From: Spirochaetales bacterium
GTDB taxonomy: Bacteria > Spirochaetota > Spirochaetia > SZUA-6 > DRHE01
Length of the DNA: 28,668 nt
Reading direction: 5' to 3'
Assembly: GCA_016935715.1 (NCBI GenBank)
Contig: JAFGQJ010000229.1
Span: forward strand, 1-28,668
The notes under the pieces were generated by a model. It was not told the origin of the DNA. It saw nothing but the letters and a program-made list of their open reading frames with translations, and searched no databases. A program made the translations under genes and the position numbers. This document shows, in pieces, positions 1-7,855 of the stretch; the first letter of the stretch is position 1; the number at the start of each line of letters is the position of its first letter.

Positions 1-509
1 AGGACCCTGAGGGTGGCCTCTTTCAGGTCCAGATCCTTGAGACCGGCCGAGGCCAGCTCCGACACCCGGCAGCCTGTCGAATACAGCAGCTCGAGGATCA
101 GCAGGTCCCGCAGCTGCCAGAGATCATGGGCTTCGCCGGGCGCACCGGCCTCGCCGGCTCCCAGCAGCTGATCGATCTCCTCCTGGAAGAGAAACTCCGG
201 CAGCTTCCCCCCCATCTTCAGGCTCCTGATCGAGGCAAAGGGATTGCCCGCTTTTCCCCCCACCCGCTCCATAAAGCGGTAGTAGCCGCGAACCGAGGAG
301 AGCACCCGGTTGATCGAGCGGGCGGAAAGCCCCCGGCGGGACAGGTGGCCCACGAAGGCTCTGGCCCGGCCCGGATCCACCTCCTCGGCCTTGAGCTCCT
401 GTTCCTCCAGGAAGCCCAGGTACGTTTCCAGGTCCCGGCGATAGGAGCTCAGGGTGTTCGCCGACAGGTGGCGCACACGGGCGAGATATTGGAGGTACTG
501 CTCAAGCAC
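1..509 (-). CDS. xerC: Tyrosine recombinase XerC-type, C-terminus cut by window edge
   Basis: Site-specific tyrosine recombinase, probably one of the XerC/XerD pair that resolves chromosome dimers at dif during division. About 169 residues are visible: the N-terminal SAM-like core-binding domain (roughly residues 1-95, with LSANTLSSYRRDLETYLGFL and the SxRGYYRFM helix) and the beginning of the catalytic domain. Box I STGCRVSEL is present, placing the first catalytic arginine at about residue 148; the Lys, HxxR, H and Tyr motifs lie beyond position 1. The start is a GTG overlapping the topA stop by 8 bases, with GGAGG six bases upstream, so it is translationally coupled to topA. The N-terminal domain looks more like XerC than XerD, and a clear XerD-like gene lies at 4393-5280. 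In other spirochaetes hslVU or flagellar flgB genes often follow, but that part is not visible here. Confidence 0.9.
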   Translation of the reverse strand, partial: MLEQYLQYLARVRHLSANTLSSYRRDLETYLGFLEEQELKAEEVDPGRARAFVGHLSRRGLSARSINRVLSSVRGYYRFMERVGGKAGNPFASIRSLKMGGKLPEFLFQEEIDQLLGAGEAGAPGEAHDLWQLRDLLILELLYSTGCRVSELASAGLKDLDLKEATLRV

Positions 510-2607
510 TTTTATCCTCCGCCTCGTGGGTGTGCAGATAGTCGCACTCCGGGTTGATGCAGGCCTTGTAGGAGCCCCTCTGCCTGTCCTCTTTGGCCAC
601 CAGGAACCGGCCGCAGCGGGGGCAGGTCGAGCCGGTCGGTTTGTCATAGGTAACGAAATCGCACTCCGGATAGTTCGTACAGCCGTAGAACTCCCGGCCC
701 CTTCCCTTCGCAGCCCGGCGGGCCACGATCTTTCCGTCACACCCTTCCCTGGGACAGTCGGCCAGGGGCACCGGCTTGGTGTTCCTGCACTCCGGAAAGC
801 CCGTGCAGGCTATGAAGAAACCGTAGCGTCCCAGCTTTTTCACCATCGGCCGGCCGCACCGTTCGCAGACCAGGTCCGTAGGCTCGTCGAGAACGCCCTT
901 GATCGACTCGAGCGTCTCCATGACGTGATCCACCTGGGGCTTGAAATCCCGGTAGAACTCCTGCACGACGTTCACCCAGCTCTCGTTTCCGCCCTCGATA
1001 TCATCGAGACGTTTTTCCATCTCCGCGGTGAAGTTTTCATTGACCAGCTCGGAGAAATTTTCGGTCAGGAGATTGTTGATGATCCTGCCCAGCTGAGTGG
1101 CCGCCAGCTGCCGGTTCCGGCGGACCACGTAGTAGCGATCCAGCAGCACCGATATGATGGGTGCGTAGGTGGAGGGGCGTCCGATTCCCTTCTCCTCCAG
1201 GGTCTTGATGATGGTCGCGTCCGTGTAGCGAGCCGGCCCGGAAGTAAAATGCTGCTCCGGATGGAATCGAAGCGCCTCCAGCAGCTCTCCGGTCTCGAGC
1301 TTCGGCAGGGACTTTTGGACGTTTTTCGGCGCCAGGACGCGCAGCACCTTTTGATATCCCCTTTCGATCACTGAGGTCGAGCTGGAGCGAAACAGCGCAT
1401 CCCCCGCCCCGATCTCCACGGTGGTGGTGGAGCTGCGCCCGGGCGTCATCTGGGAGGATACGAAACGCTCCCAGACCAGGGAGTACAGTTTGAATTGATC
1501 GGCGCTCAGAGAGGATTTGATATCCGCCGGGGTGTTGGCAACGTAGGTGGGCCGGATGGCCTCGTGGGCGTCCTGAGCCCGGCTGCCGGAGGCGTAGACA
1601 TTGACCTTTTCGGGCAGCTCCTCCGGGTAGTGGCCGGCCAGAAACTCCCGCACCTCCTGCAGGGCCACCGCGGAGACGCGCGTGGAGTCGGTGCGCATGT
1701 AGGTGATCAGCCCCACCCGGCCGGAGCCGATGTCCACGCCCTCATAGAGCTGCTGGGCAATCTGCATTGTCTTGCGGGAGGTGAAGCCGAAACGGTTGGC
1801 CGCCTCCTGCTGAAGCTTGGAGGTGGTGTAGGGAGGCCGCGGCCTCAGGGTCTTGGTCGTCTCCTTCACATCGCAGACGCGGAACTCCCGCCCGTGGAGC
1901 CCGGCGATGATCCGGTCGCAGTCCGCCTGGCTCCTGAGCTCGCATTTTTTCCCCCCGTACTCCACCAGCGCGGCGCGAAAAGCAGCCCTGCCCTTGCGCA
2001 GCTCGACTTCCAGGCTCCAGTACTCCTCGGGAACGAAGGACTCGATCTCCTGCTCCCGTTCGCATATCAACCGCAGGGCTACGGACTGGACCCTGCCGGC
2101 CGAGAGGCCGTTCTTCACCTTCTTCCACAGGATCGGCGAGAGGTGGTAGCCCACCAGCCTGTCGAGGATCCGGCGGGCTTTCTGCGCCTCCACCTTGGCC
2201 TCGTCGATCTCCCTGGGCCGGTCGACCGCCTCGCGTATCACCTGGGGGGTAATTTCGTTGAAAATGATGCGCTTGATCGGAACATCGGGCTTGACCCTTA
2301 GGATCGCGTTTTTCAGGTGATAGGAGATCGCCTCTCCCTCGCGATCGTTGTCGGAGGCCAGCAGCACCGCACTGGATTTACCGGCCGCCTTCTGCAGCCC
2401 CTTCAGGATCTTGGCCTTGCCCCGGATCGTGATGTATTCGGGCTGAAAACCCTTGTCCACGTCGATGGCAAGTCTGGATTTCGGCAGATCGACCAGATGT
2501 CCCATCGACGCTTCCACGACGTAGCCCGAGCCCAGATACTTCTCGATGGTCCTGGCTTTGGCGGGGGATTCGACGATGATCAAGGTGCCTTTACTGTTGT
2601 TTCCCAT
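502..2607 (-). CDS. topA: DNA topoisomerase I (type IA)
   Basis: Relaxes negatively supercoiled DNA by transient single-strand cleavage. The N-terminal Toprim domain shows IIVESPAKARTIEKYL and the acidic motif SDNDREGEA. The active-site tyrosine lies in GLITYMRTDSTRVS, near residue 303 from the start chosen here. Three C-terminal Cys4 zinc ribbons follow (CxxC...CxxxxxC patterns starting at CERCGRPM, CPREGCDG and CPRCGRFL), as in many full-length bacterial TopA proteins. The length of about 701 residues is normal. The frame is open to a TTG at 2622, but the ATG at 2607 has a purine-rich AAAGAGAG just upstream and gives a natural MGNNSKGTLIIVES start. It overlaps dprA by 17 bases and xerC by 8, so all three are probably co-translated. 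Function is very sure; the exact start is moderately sure. Confidence 0.97.
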   Translation of the reverse strand: MGNNSKGTLIIVESPAKARTIEKYLGSGYVVEASMGHLVDLPKSRLAIDVDKGFQPEYITIRGKAKILKGLQKAAGKSSAVLLASDNDREGEAISYHLKNAILRVKPDVPIKRIIFNEITPQVIREAVDRPREIDEAKVEAQKARRILDRLVGYHLSPILWKKVKNGLSAGRVQSVALRLICEREQEIESFVPEEYWSLEVELRKGRAAFRAALVEYGGKKCELRSQADCDRIIAGLHGREFRVCDVKETTKTLRPRPPYTTSKLQQEAANRFGFTSRKTMQIAQQLYEGVDIGSGRVGLITYMRTDSTRVSAVALQEVREFLAGHYPEELPEKVNVYASGSRAQDAHEAIRPTYVANTPADIKSSLSADQFKLYSLVWERFVSSQMTPGRSSTTTVEIGAGDALFRSSSTSVIERGYQKVLRVLAPKNVQKSLPKLETGELLEALRFHPEQHFTSGPARYTDATIIKTLEEKGIGRPSTYAPIISVLLDRYYVVRRNRQLAATQLGRIINNLLTENFSELVNENFTAEMEKRLDDIEGGNESWVNVVQEFYRDFKPQVDHVMETLESIKGVLDEPTDLVCERCGRPMVKKLGRYGFFIACTGFPECRNTKPVPLADCPREGCDGKIVARRAAKGRGREFYGCTNYPECDFVTYDKPTGSTCPRCGRFLVAKEDRQRGSYKACINPECDYLHTHEAEDKSA

Positions 2608-3619
2608 CCAGCTCTCTTTCAAAAATTCTGCCGGCGCGGCACACGATGCGTCCGGCCAGTTCCGCCTCCAGGGCTCCGGCCAGCTGTTCTCCCGTGTCCG
2701 GGGGCGCCTGCCGCCGCTGCGGGCTTCTGAGCTCTTGCGGAGGCGCTGTCCACCCCCACCGAACCAGGATGTCCAGCGCTCCCCCGATCAGCTCCGCTCC
2801 CTGCTCGACCAGCCGCCTGGAGCCCGCTCCACGCTCGCCCCTGACTCCAGCCCGGTGAACGAACAGATCCCGACCCTGCTCCAGCGCGTAGTCGGCCGTT
2901 ATCAGCGCCCCCGAGCGCAGGGGGGCCTGGACGATAACGATCGTACGAGCCAGGCCGCTGATAATCCGGTTCCGGGCGGGAAAGTTGCGCGCCAGAGGGG
3001 GCTCTCCGGGGGGGTACTCGCTCAGAACGGCGCCGCCGGCGGCAAGCAGGCTGCGTCCCACCCCCGCGCTGGATCGGGGGAACAGCAGATCCACTCCATT
3101 GCCCAGGACGGCGACGGTCCGTCCTCCCGCATCGCAGCTTCCCCGGTGGGCCTCCGCGTCGATACCCCTCGCCATTCCCGAAACGGTCATCAAACCCAAT
3201 CCGGCAAGCTCGAAGGCCAGGGTACGGGACATCTCCCGGGCTTCCCCGGTGGGATGCCGGGTGCCCACTATCGCCACGAGAGGATCACCCCAGTCGGGCA
3301 ATTCGCCGCGGTGGTACAGAACCAGCGGCGGATCGTATATCTCCCTCAATTGGGGCGGATATCCGCTGTTCCAGTAAAAAGTGCATTGGAACTGTCCCCG
3401 AGTCAAGCCTTTTCGGTCCCGCTCGGCCGCCTGGAGAATCCTCTCCGGGGGCAGGAGGGGATCGTCGACGCGGCGCTGAAGAATCCGCTCGATATCGTCC
3501 CTGCACAGGCGGGCGAAGCTGTCCGCGGAGGGACACTGCGCCAGGAGCCGGAACCGTTCCAGCGGACGCAGGAAGGCGACGCGGTTTATCGCCAGGGCCA
3601 GCTGCTCATTGGGCGCCAT
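2591..3619 (-). CDS. dprA: DNA processing protein DprA/Smf
   Basis: Binds incoming single-stranded DNA and loads RecA during natural transformation; also widespread in bacteria not known to be competent. The Rossmann-like DprA core spans about residues 100-290, with VAIVGTRHPTGEA, VSGMARGIDAEAHR, the FPARNRIISGLA motif and SGALITADYALEQGRDLF. A helical N-terminal extension (1-95) precedes it. The C-terminal tail after residue 290 is short and proline/arginine-rich, and a winged-helix domain like that of longer DprA proteins is not obvious. The ATG start overlaps the end of the TPR lipoprotein gene by 14 bases, with GGAGGAGGAG just upstream. The neighbours topA and xerC match the dprA-topA-xer order seen in several bacteria including spirochaetes. 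No other competence genes are visible. Confidence 0.96.
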   Translation of the reverse strand: MAPNEQLALAINRVAFLRPLERFRLLAQCPSADSFARLCRDDIERILQRRVDDPLLPPERILQAAERDRKGLTRGQFQCTFYWNSGYPPQLREIYDPPLVLYHRGELPDWGDPLVAIVGTRHPTGEAREMSRTLAFELAGLGLMTVSGMARGIDAEAHRGSCDAGGRTVAVLGNGVDLLFPRSSAGVGRSLLAAGGAVLSEYPPGEPPLARNFPARNRIISGLARTIVIVQAPLRSGALITADYALEQGRDLFVHRAGVRGERGAGSRRLVEQGAELIGGALDILVRWGWTAPPQELRSPQRRQAPPDTGEQLAGALEAELAGRIVCRAGRIFERELDGKQQ

Positions 3620-4376
3620 ACAGCTCCTCCTCCACCCGCTCCCTGCTGTCCTCGGCTTCCTGCCTCACTTCCCGTACATGAGAGAGGGATTCGATCTGCC
3701 GGTACAGCTCGATCGCCTCCTCCAGCTTGCCCAGGCTGTAGCAGACCCTGGCAAGCAGAAAGCGGCCCTCTATGTCCTTGCTCTCCACGGTCAACAGCGT
3801 TTCCAGCAGTCCCTCGGCTTCTTCGGGACGCTCCAGCTCGAACACGTAGAGCACGCTCAACCCATACAGGGCGTCGGCATAACCGGGATCGAGCAGGAGG
3901 GCGCGGCGGTACAACGCCTCCGAGCGCTCCAGCCAGTCGCGCCGGTCTTCCTGGATGACCTGGGCTTTGCTCATCCGGGCCGCACAAACCGCGGCGTAGT
4001 AGAACAGGATGGGATTCTCGGGATGGATGGCTATGGCCTGCTCCAGCGCCTGGTACGCGGTGCCGTACATTCCGCCCCGCATGTACTCTACCGCCAGCAT
4101 CTTGTAGTACACCCCGAGCTGTCCCGCGGCATCCACGGTTCGATCGACCTCCTTCTGGAAGCGTCTGATCTCCCTTTCCAGCTCCTCGATCCTCTGGGCC
4201 GATACCTCCCCCTCTCCCTTCCCCTCCATCCGGGCGATCTGGTCCACCATGTCCGAAGCCCGATCCGCCCTGGAGCAGCCGCCCAGGCCGCAGGCGAGGA
4301 TACAGAGCAGCAGGCCGGCAGGGATCAGCCGCCCGGCAGAGCAGGTATTCCGCTGTCCAATCAATGTAACGCCCAA
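3606..4376 (-). CDS. TPR-repeat lipoprotein of unknown function
   Basis: Not recognised as a named protein. The chosen TTG start has GGGAGG six bases upstream and yields a lipoprotein signal: basic n-region, hydrophobic stretch LIPAGLLLCILACGL, then lipobox LGGC with the lipidated cysteine at about residue 34. A coiled-coil-like charged segment follows (QRIEELEREIRRFQKEVD). At least three tetratricopeptide-like helical hairpins come next (YYKMLAVEYMRGGMYGTAYQALEQAIAIHP; SEALYRRALLLDPGYADALYGL; GRFLLARVCYSLGKLEEAIELY). These usually mediate protein-protein contacts, so a membrane-anchored periplasmic scaffold is likely. It sits between xerD (16-base gap) and dprA (14-base overlap) in the division operon. 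The frame continues upstream to 4442, but that would overlap xerD and spoil the signal peptide. A role in envelope or division complexes is inferred from position only. Confidence 0.85.
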   Translation of the reverse strand: MGVTLIGQRNTCSAGRLIPAGLLLCILACGLGGCSRADRASDMVDQIARMEGKGEGEVSAQRIEELEREIRRFQKEVDRTVDAAGQLGVYYKMLAVEYMRGGMYGTAYQALEQAIAIHPENPILFYYAAVCAARMSKAQVIQEDRRDWLERSEALYRRALLLDPGYADALYGLSVLYVFELERPEEAEGLLETLLTVESKDIEGRFLLARVCYSLGKLEEAIELYRQIESLSHVREVRQEAEDSRERVEEELYGAQ

Positions 4377-4392
4377 AATGTTCCTCCCGATT

Positions 4393-5280
4393 CTATCCCC
4401 GCGGGTGATAGCGCCTGTGCTGCCGGTGCAGCTGCCTCTCATCCACGTGGGTATAGATCTGGGTCGTGCCGATGTCCGCGTGTCCCAACAGCGTCTGTAC
4501 GGCCCTGAGATCCGCCCCCCCCTGCAGCAGATGGGTGGCGAAAGAATGCCGCAATGTGTGGATCTTGCCCTGCACGCCGGCCAGGGCCTGGATCTCCTTG
4601 AAGCGTTTCCACATCCCCTTGCGCGACAGCCCTTTGCCGCTGCGATTGATGAACAGGGCCCGCTCCTTGGGATTTCTCAGAATAGCGGGCCGGGCTTCTT
4701 CCAGGTAGCGCCCGATCCAGTGCAGGGCCTGCTCCCCCATGGGCACCAGCCGCTCCTTCGAGCCCTTCCCGACAACGCGCAGCATCGAAGCTTTCGGATA
4801 GATCCGATCGAGTGTCAGGGCGACGGCTTCCGAAACCCGCAGACCGCAGGAGTAGATCAGCTCGAACAGGCAGCGGTCCCGTATCCCCGCAGGTGTCCCG
4901 GTGTCTATGGCCGCGAGGATCGCCTCCACCTGCTCGAGGCTGTAGACCTCGGGAATCCGGCGGGAGGTGCGGGGCAGCTCGAGGTGAACCGCCGGATTGT
5001 CCGGGATCAGCCGCTCCCGGTGCAAAAAGGTGAAAAACGCCCGCAGCGCGCTCACCGCCTTGGCGGTGGTCTTTTGGCTGATCCCCTCCAGCTGCCTGTG
5101 GATCAGATACTCGATCAGGCTGCCGACGGTCACCTGCTCGACCTCCAGGCTCTCCTGCCGGCAGTAACCCAGGAACAGACGCGCCTCCAGTGTATAGACC
5201 TCCACAGTCGAGGCCGACAGGCGAAGCTGCGCGGTCAGGTAGTCGGAGTACACGGTAAGCAGCTTCGTCGGTTCATCCAT
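4393..5280 (-). CDS. xerD: Tyrosine recombinase XerD
   Basis: Partner of XerC in chromosome dimer resolution at dif, normally activated by FtsK at the septum. All catalytic residues of the tyrosine recombinase family are visible: Arg148 in SCGLRVSEAV, Lys172 in GKGSKERLVP, His241 and Arg244 in HTLRHSFATH, His267 in LLGHADIGTTQ, and the nucleophile Tyr276 in IYTHV. The N-terminal SAM-like domain covers about residues 1-105. The C-terminus (ERQLHRQHRRYHPRG) closely resembles the end of E. coli XerD, which separates it from XerC. The length of 295 is typical. The ATG start lies 13 bases after ftsZ with only a weak purine stretch before it, suggesting coupling to ftsZ translation. Placing it directly behind ftsZ makes biological sense, since dimer resolution happens at the closing septum. 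Confidence 0.95.
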   Translation of the reverse strand: MDEPTKLLTVYSDYLTAQLRLSASTVEVYTLEARLFLGYCRQESLEVEQVTVGSLIEYLIHRQLEGISQKTTAKAVSALRAFFTFLHRERLIPDNPAVHLELPRTSRRIPEVYSLEQVEAILAAIDTGTPAGIRDRCLFELIYSCGLRVSEAVALTLDRIYPKASMLRVVGKGSKERLVPMGEQALHWIGRYLEEARPAILRNPKERALFINRSGKGLSRKGMWKRFKEIQALAGVQGKIHTLRHSFATHLLQGGADLRAVQTLLGHADIGTTQIYTHVDERQLHRQHRRYHPRG

Positions 5281-5293
5281 GGACTTTCACGCT

Positions 5294-6529
5294 CTATCCA
5301 TCTCCCTGCCGGAGGTACTTCTTTTCCCGCAGCACCGTGGGCACGTTCAGATCCGCCTCTTTCGAGTTGCGCCCGACCAGAAAATCTCCCGGTCCCTTGA
5401 CTCCGGCCGGAGCCCCCGCAGCTGCCGGCGGCGCACCTGCAGCTGCCGGCGGCGCACCCGCAGCGGCGGAAGATACCCCCTTGCGCATCCTGATCCATTC
5501 GTCGTAGGAGATGATGTCTCCCTTCTGTTCATCCTCCGGCTCCTCGTGCTGCACGGCGATCCGCCTGCGCCCGTTGAACCCGGTGGCGATCACCGTCACC
5601 TTGATCTGCTCGTCCATCGATCCGTTGATGCTCGTACCGGCGATGATCAGCGCCTGCCCGTCCGCGCTGGCGGTGATGATCTTCAACACCTCTTCGAACT
5701 CGCTCAGGCACAGGTCGTTGCCGCCGCTCACGCTGACCAGGATCGCACGGGCTCCCTCGATCTTGGCATCTTCCAGCAGGGGATTGTTGATGGCATTCGT
5801 GGCTGCATCCACGGCGCGGTTGTCCCCGCTGCCGATGCCGATTCCCATCAGGGCGTCCCCGTTGCCCTTCATAACGGTTTTCACGTCCGCAAAATCGATG
5901 TTGATCTCCCCGGGCTCGGTGATCAGGTCGGAGATGCCCTGCACGCCCTGGCGCAGCACATCGTCGGCCATGAGAAAGGCCTCCCGGATCGGCGTCCTGC
6001 GCTCGACGATCTTCAACAGGTACTGGTTGGGGATGACGATCAGGGTATCCACCTCATCCCGCAGGCGGGCGATGCCCTCCTCGGCTAGCTCCATCTTTCG
6101 CCGGCCCTCGAAATCGAAGGGCTTGGTCACCACCGCCACGCTCAGGGAGCCGATCTCTCTGGCGATGCGGGCCACGATGGGCGCTCCCCCCGTGCCTGTT
6201 CCCCCGCCCATGCCGGCGGTGATAAATACCATGTCCGCCCCCTTCAGGGTTTCCCGCAGCTTGTCCTCGTCCTCCAGGGCGGCCTTCTCACCGATCTCCG
6301 GAATGCCTCCGGCTCCGAGCCCTCCAGTCAGCTTGGTGCCCAGGGCCAGCTTGCTCTGTGCCTTGGCCATCTGCAGTGCCTGGAGGTCCGTGTTGGCGGC
6401 TATGAACTGGACATTCTTCAGCCCCGTGGCAATCATGCGGTTTACCGCATTGCTGCCTCCGCCGCCCACACCGATCACCTTGATTACCGTGAGGTTTCCA
6501 GAGAGTTCGTCAGCAAATTCGATGTTCAT
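5294..6529 (-). CDS. ftsZ: Cell division GTPase FtsZ
   Basis: Tubulin-like GTPase that forms the Z ring. Visible motifs are the nucleotide-binding VGGGGSNAVNRM (residues 21-32), NTDLQAL (46-52), the tubulin signature GGGTGTG (108-114) and the T7 synergy loop NIDFAD (210-215), which completes the GTPase site of the neighbouring subunit. The globular core ends near residue 325. The linker then contains an alanine/proline repeat of seven residues (AAAGAPP, copies from about residue 355) and ends in DLNVPTVLREKKYL, which fits the conserved C-terminal peptide that binds FtsA. The length of 411 is normal. The ATG has a strong GGGAGGGG ribosome site three bases upstream. It is separated from ftsA by 86 bases holding a hairpin. 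Confidence 0.98.
   Translation of the reverse strand: MNIEFADELSGNLTVIKVIGVGGGGSNAVNRMIATGLKNVQFIAANTDLQALQMAKAQSKLALGTKLTGGLGAGGIPEIGEKAALEDEDKLRETLKGADMVFITAGMGGGTGTGGAPIVARIAREIGSLSVAVVTKPFDFEGRRKMELAEEGIARLRDEVDTLIVIPNQYLLKIVERRTPIREAFLMADDVLRQGVQGISDLITEPGEINIDFADVKTVMKGNGDALMGIGIGSGDNRAVDAATNAINNPLLEDAKIEGARAILVSVSGGNDLCLSEFEEVLKIITASADGQALIIAGTSINGSMDEQIKVTVIATGFNGRRRIAVQHEEPEDEQKGDIISYDEWIRMRKGVSSAAAGAPPAAAGAPPAAAGAPAGVKGPGDFLVGRNSKEADLNVPTVLREKKYLRQGDG
5418..5459. repeat. 21-bp tandem repeat inside the FtsZ linker
   Basis: Two adjacent 21-base units (5418-5438 and 5439-5459) differ only at the last base, and a third degenerate unit begins at 5460. On the coding strand they give the heptad AAAGAPP about three times, in the disordered linker before the FtsA-binding tail. 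In-frame repeats of this kind can vary in copy number by slippage, changing linker length without breaking the gene. Confidence 0.85.
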
Positions 6530-6568
6530 GTTCCCCTCCCATGATAATTCACAAAGCTCAATCCAGCG

Positions 6569-6593
6569 CTCCCGGGGCTCACAGCCGCGGGAG
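6569..6593 (-). other. Hairpin in the ftsA-ftsZ intergenic gap
   Basis: The 86-base gap between ftsA and ftsZ contains an almost perfect inverted repeat. An outer 6-bp stem CTCCCG/CGGGAG, one C-C mismatch on the RNA strand and an inner 4-bp stem GGCT/AGCC close on a 3-base loop. No U-run follows, so it is not a normal intrinsic terminator. It might pause transcription, protect or process the mRNA so that ftsZ is expressed differently from ftsA, or stall incoming transcription. I see no convincing separate ftsZ promoter in the gap. Confidence 0.6.
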
Positions 6594-6615
6594 GGCTGGG
6601 GGTGTATCCGTCAGA

Positions 6616-7851
6616 TCAGAAAAACTCCTTGAACCAGTTTCTCATCCGGTCCCAGACGCTCGAAAATGTTTTTTCACTGGAGCTGGTATCCATATAGGCC
6701 ACCTCGCGTCTGGAGGCACCGGCCAGCACCAATCCCACGCCGGTGGCGAAGATCGGATTGTGATATTCCTCCACCAGGCCTCCCAGCTTTACCGGGTAGC
6801 CGATGCGGGCGGGCAGGTTGAAGATCTCCGTGGCCAGTTCCGCCGTGCCTGCCAGCAGGGACCCCCCGCCGGTGATCACCACCCCGCCGCCCAGGATGTT
6901 GAGATACCCCTTCCTTTCGATCTGCTCCCGGATCATCCCCAGGATTTCCGCCATTCGCGGCTGGATGATCTCCACCAGCTCGCTGCGCATGATCGTCCTG
7001 GGCGGCCGCCCCCCCACTCCGGGAATGTGCACCTCTTCATCCTGCTGGACCAGCGACGCGTAGCAGCAGCCCGCCTCTTTCTTCACGCGTTCGGCTGATT
7101 CCAGCGGCGTCTTCAGCATGATCGAGACGTCGTTTGTGACCTGGTCCCCGCCGATGGAAAGCACCTCCGTGTGGTAGGGGGCGCCCTCCAGGTGCAGCAG
7201 CACGTCCGTCGTTCCCCCGCCGAGATCGATCAGCAGAACCCCCAGCTCCTTTTCATCCTGCGTGAGCACCGCCTTGGAAGAGGCCAGCGGCTCCAGCACG
7301 ATGTCGTTGACCTTGAAACCGGCTCTGTTCACGCAGCGGACGATGTTCTGGGCGGAGGTCACGGCACCCGTGATGATGTGCACCTCCGCCTCCAGGCGCA
7401 CCCCGATCATCCCGATCGGATTCTTGATGCCGCCCTGATCATCCACCACGAACTCCTGCGGGATCACGTGCAGCACTTCCCGGTCCATCGGGATGACGAT
7501 GGCCTTGGCCGCGTCGATTACCCGGTCCACGTCCTCCCGGGTGATTTCCCGGTTCCGGCCGGTCACCGCGACGACGCCCCTGGAGTTGATCCCCTCGATG
7601 TGCCCGCCGGCGATCCCCGTATATACCGAGCCGACCTCCCGTCCGGACATCATCTCCGCGGCTTCCACGGCCGTCGCGATCGAGCGCACCGTGGTCTCGA
7701 TATTGATCACCACGCCCCGCCGCAGGCCGCGGGAGGGGGTGGTGCCGACACCGATGATCTCCAGCTGACCGCCGTCGCCGAAAGCCCCGATGATGACGCA
7801 GACTTTCGTCGTCCCGATATCCAGTCCGATGATCAGATCTTCCGAAGCCAC
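6616..7851 (-). CDS. ftsA: Cell division protein FtsA
   Basis: Actin-like ATPase that tethers FtsZ filaments to the membrane and recruits later septal proteins. Actin-family phosphate motifs are visible: IIGLDIGTTKVCVIIG near the N-terminus and LLIDLGGGTTD in the middle, with VVITGGGSLLAG as the adenosine-side loop. The FtsA-specific 1C insertion follows the first lobe (about residues 83-160). The C-terminus ends in an amphipathic helix, SVWDRMRNWFKEFF, the usual membrane-targeting sequence. The length of 411 is typical. The start is a GTG four bases after the ftsQ stop, with AGGAGGAG upstream. The order ftsQ-ftsA-ftsZ is the classical one. Confidence 0.97.
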   Translation of the reverse strand: MASEDLIIGLDIGTTKVCVIIGAFGDGGQLEIIGVGTTPSRGLRRGVVINIETTVRSIATAVEAAEMMSGREVGSVYTGIAGGHIEGINSRGVVAVTGRNREITREDVDRVIDAAKAIVIPMDREVLHVIPQEFVVDDQGGIKNPIGMIGVRLEAEVHIITGAVTSAQNIVRCVNRAGFKVNDIVLEPLASSKAVLTQDEKELGVLLIDLGGGTTDVLLHLEGAPYHTEVLSIGGDQVTNDVSIMLKTPLESAERVKKEAGCCYASLVQQDEEVHIPGVGGRPPRTIMRSELVEIIQPRMAEILGMIREQIERKGYLNILGGGVVITGGGSLLAGTAELATEIFNLPARIGYPVKLGGLVEEYHNPIFATGVGLVLAGASRREVAYMDTSSSEKTFSSVWDRMRNWFKEFF

Positions 7852-7855
7852 CGGT

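Noticed and set aside
2546..3958. A 470-codon plus-strand frame opposite dprA and the TPR lipoprotein
   Set aside because: Low-complexity Pro/Arg/Ser translation with no motif, lying over well supported minus-strand genes.
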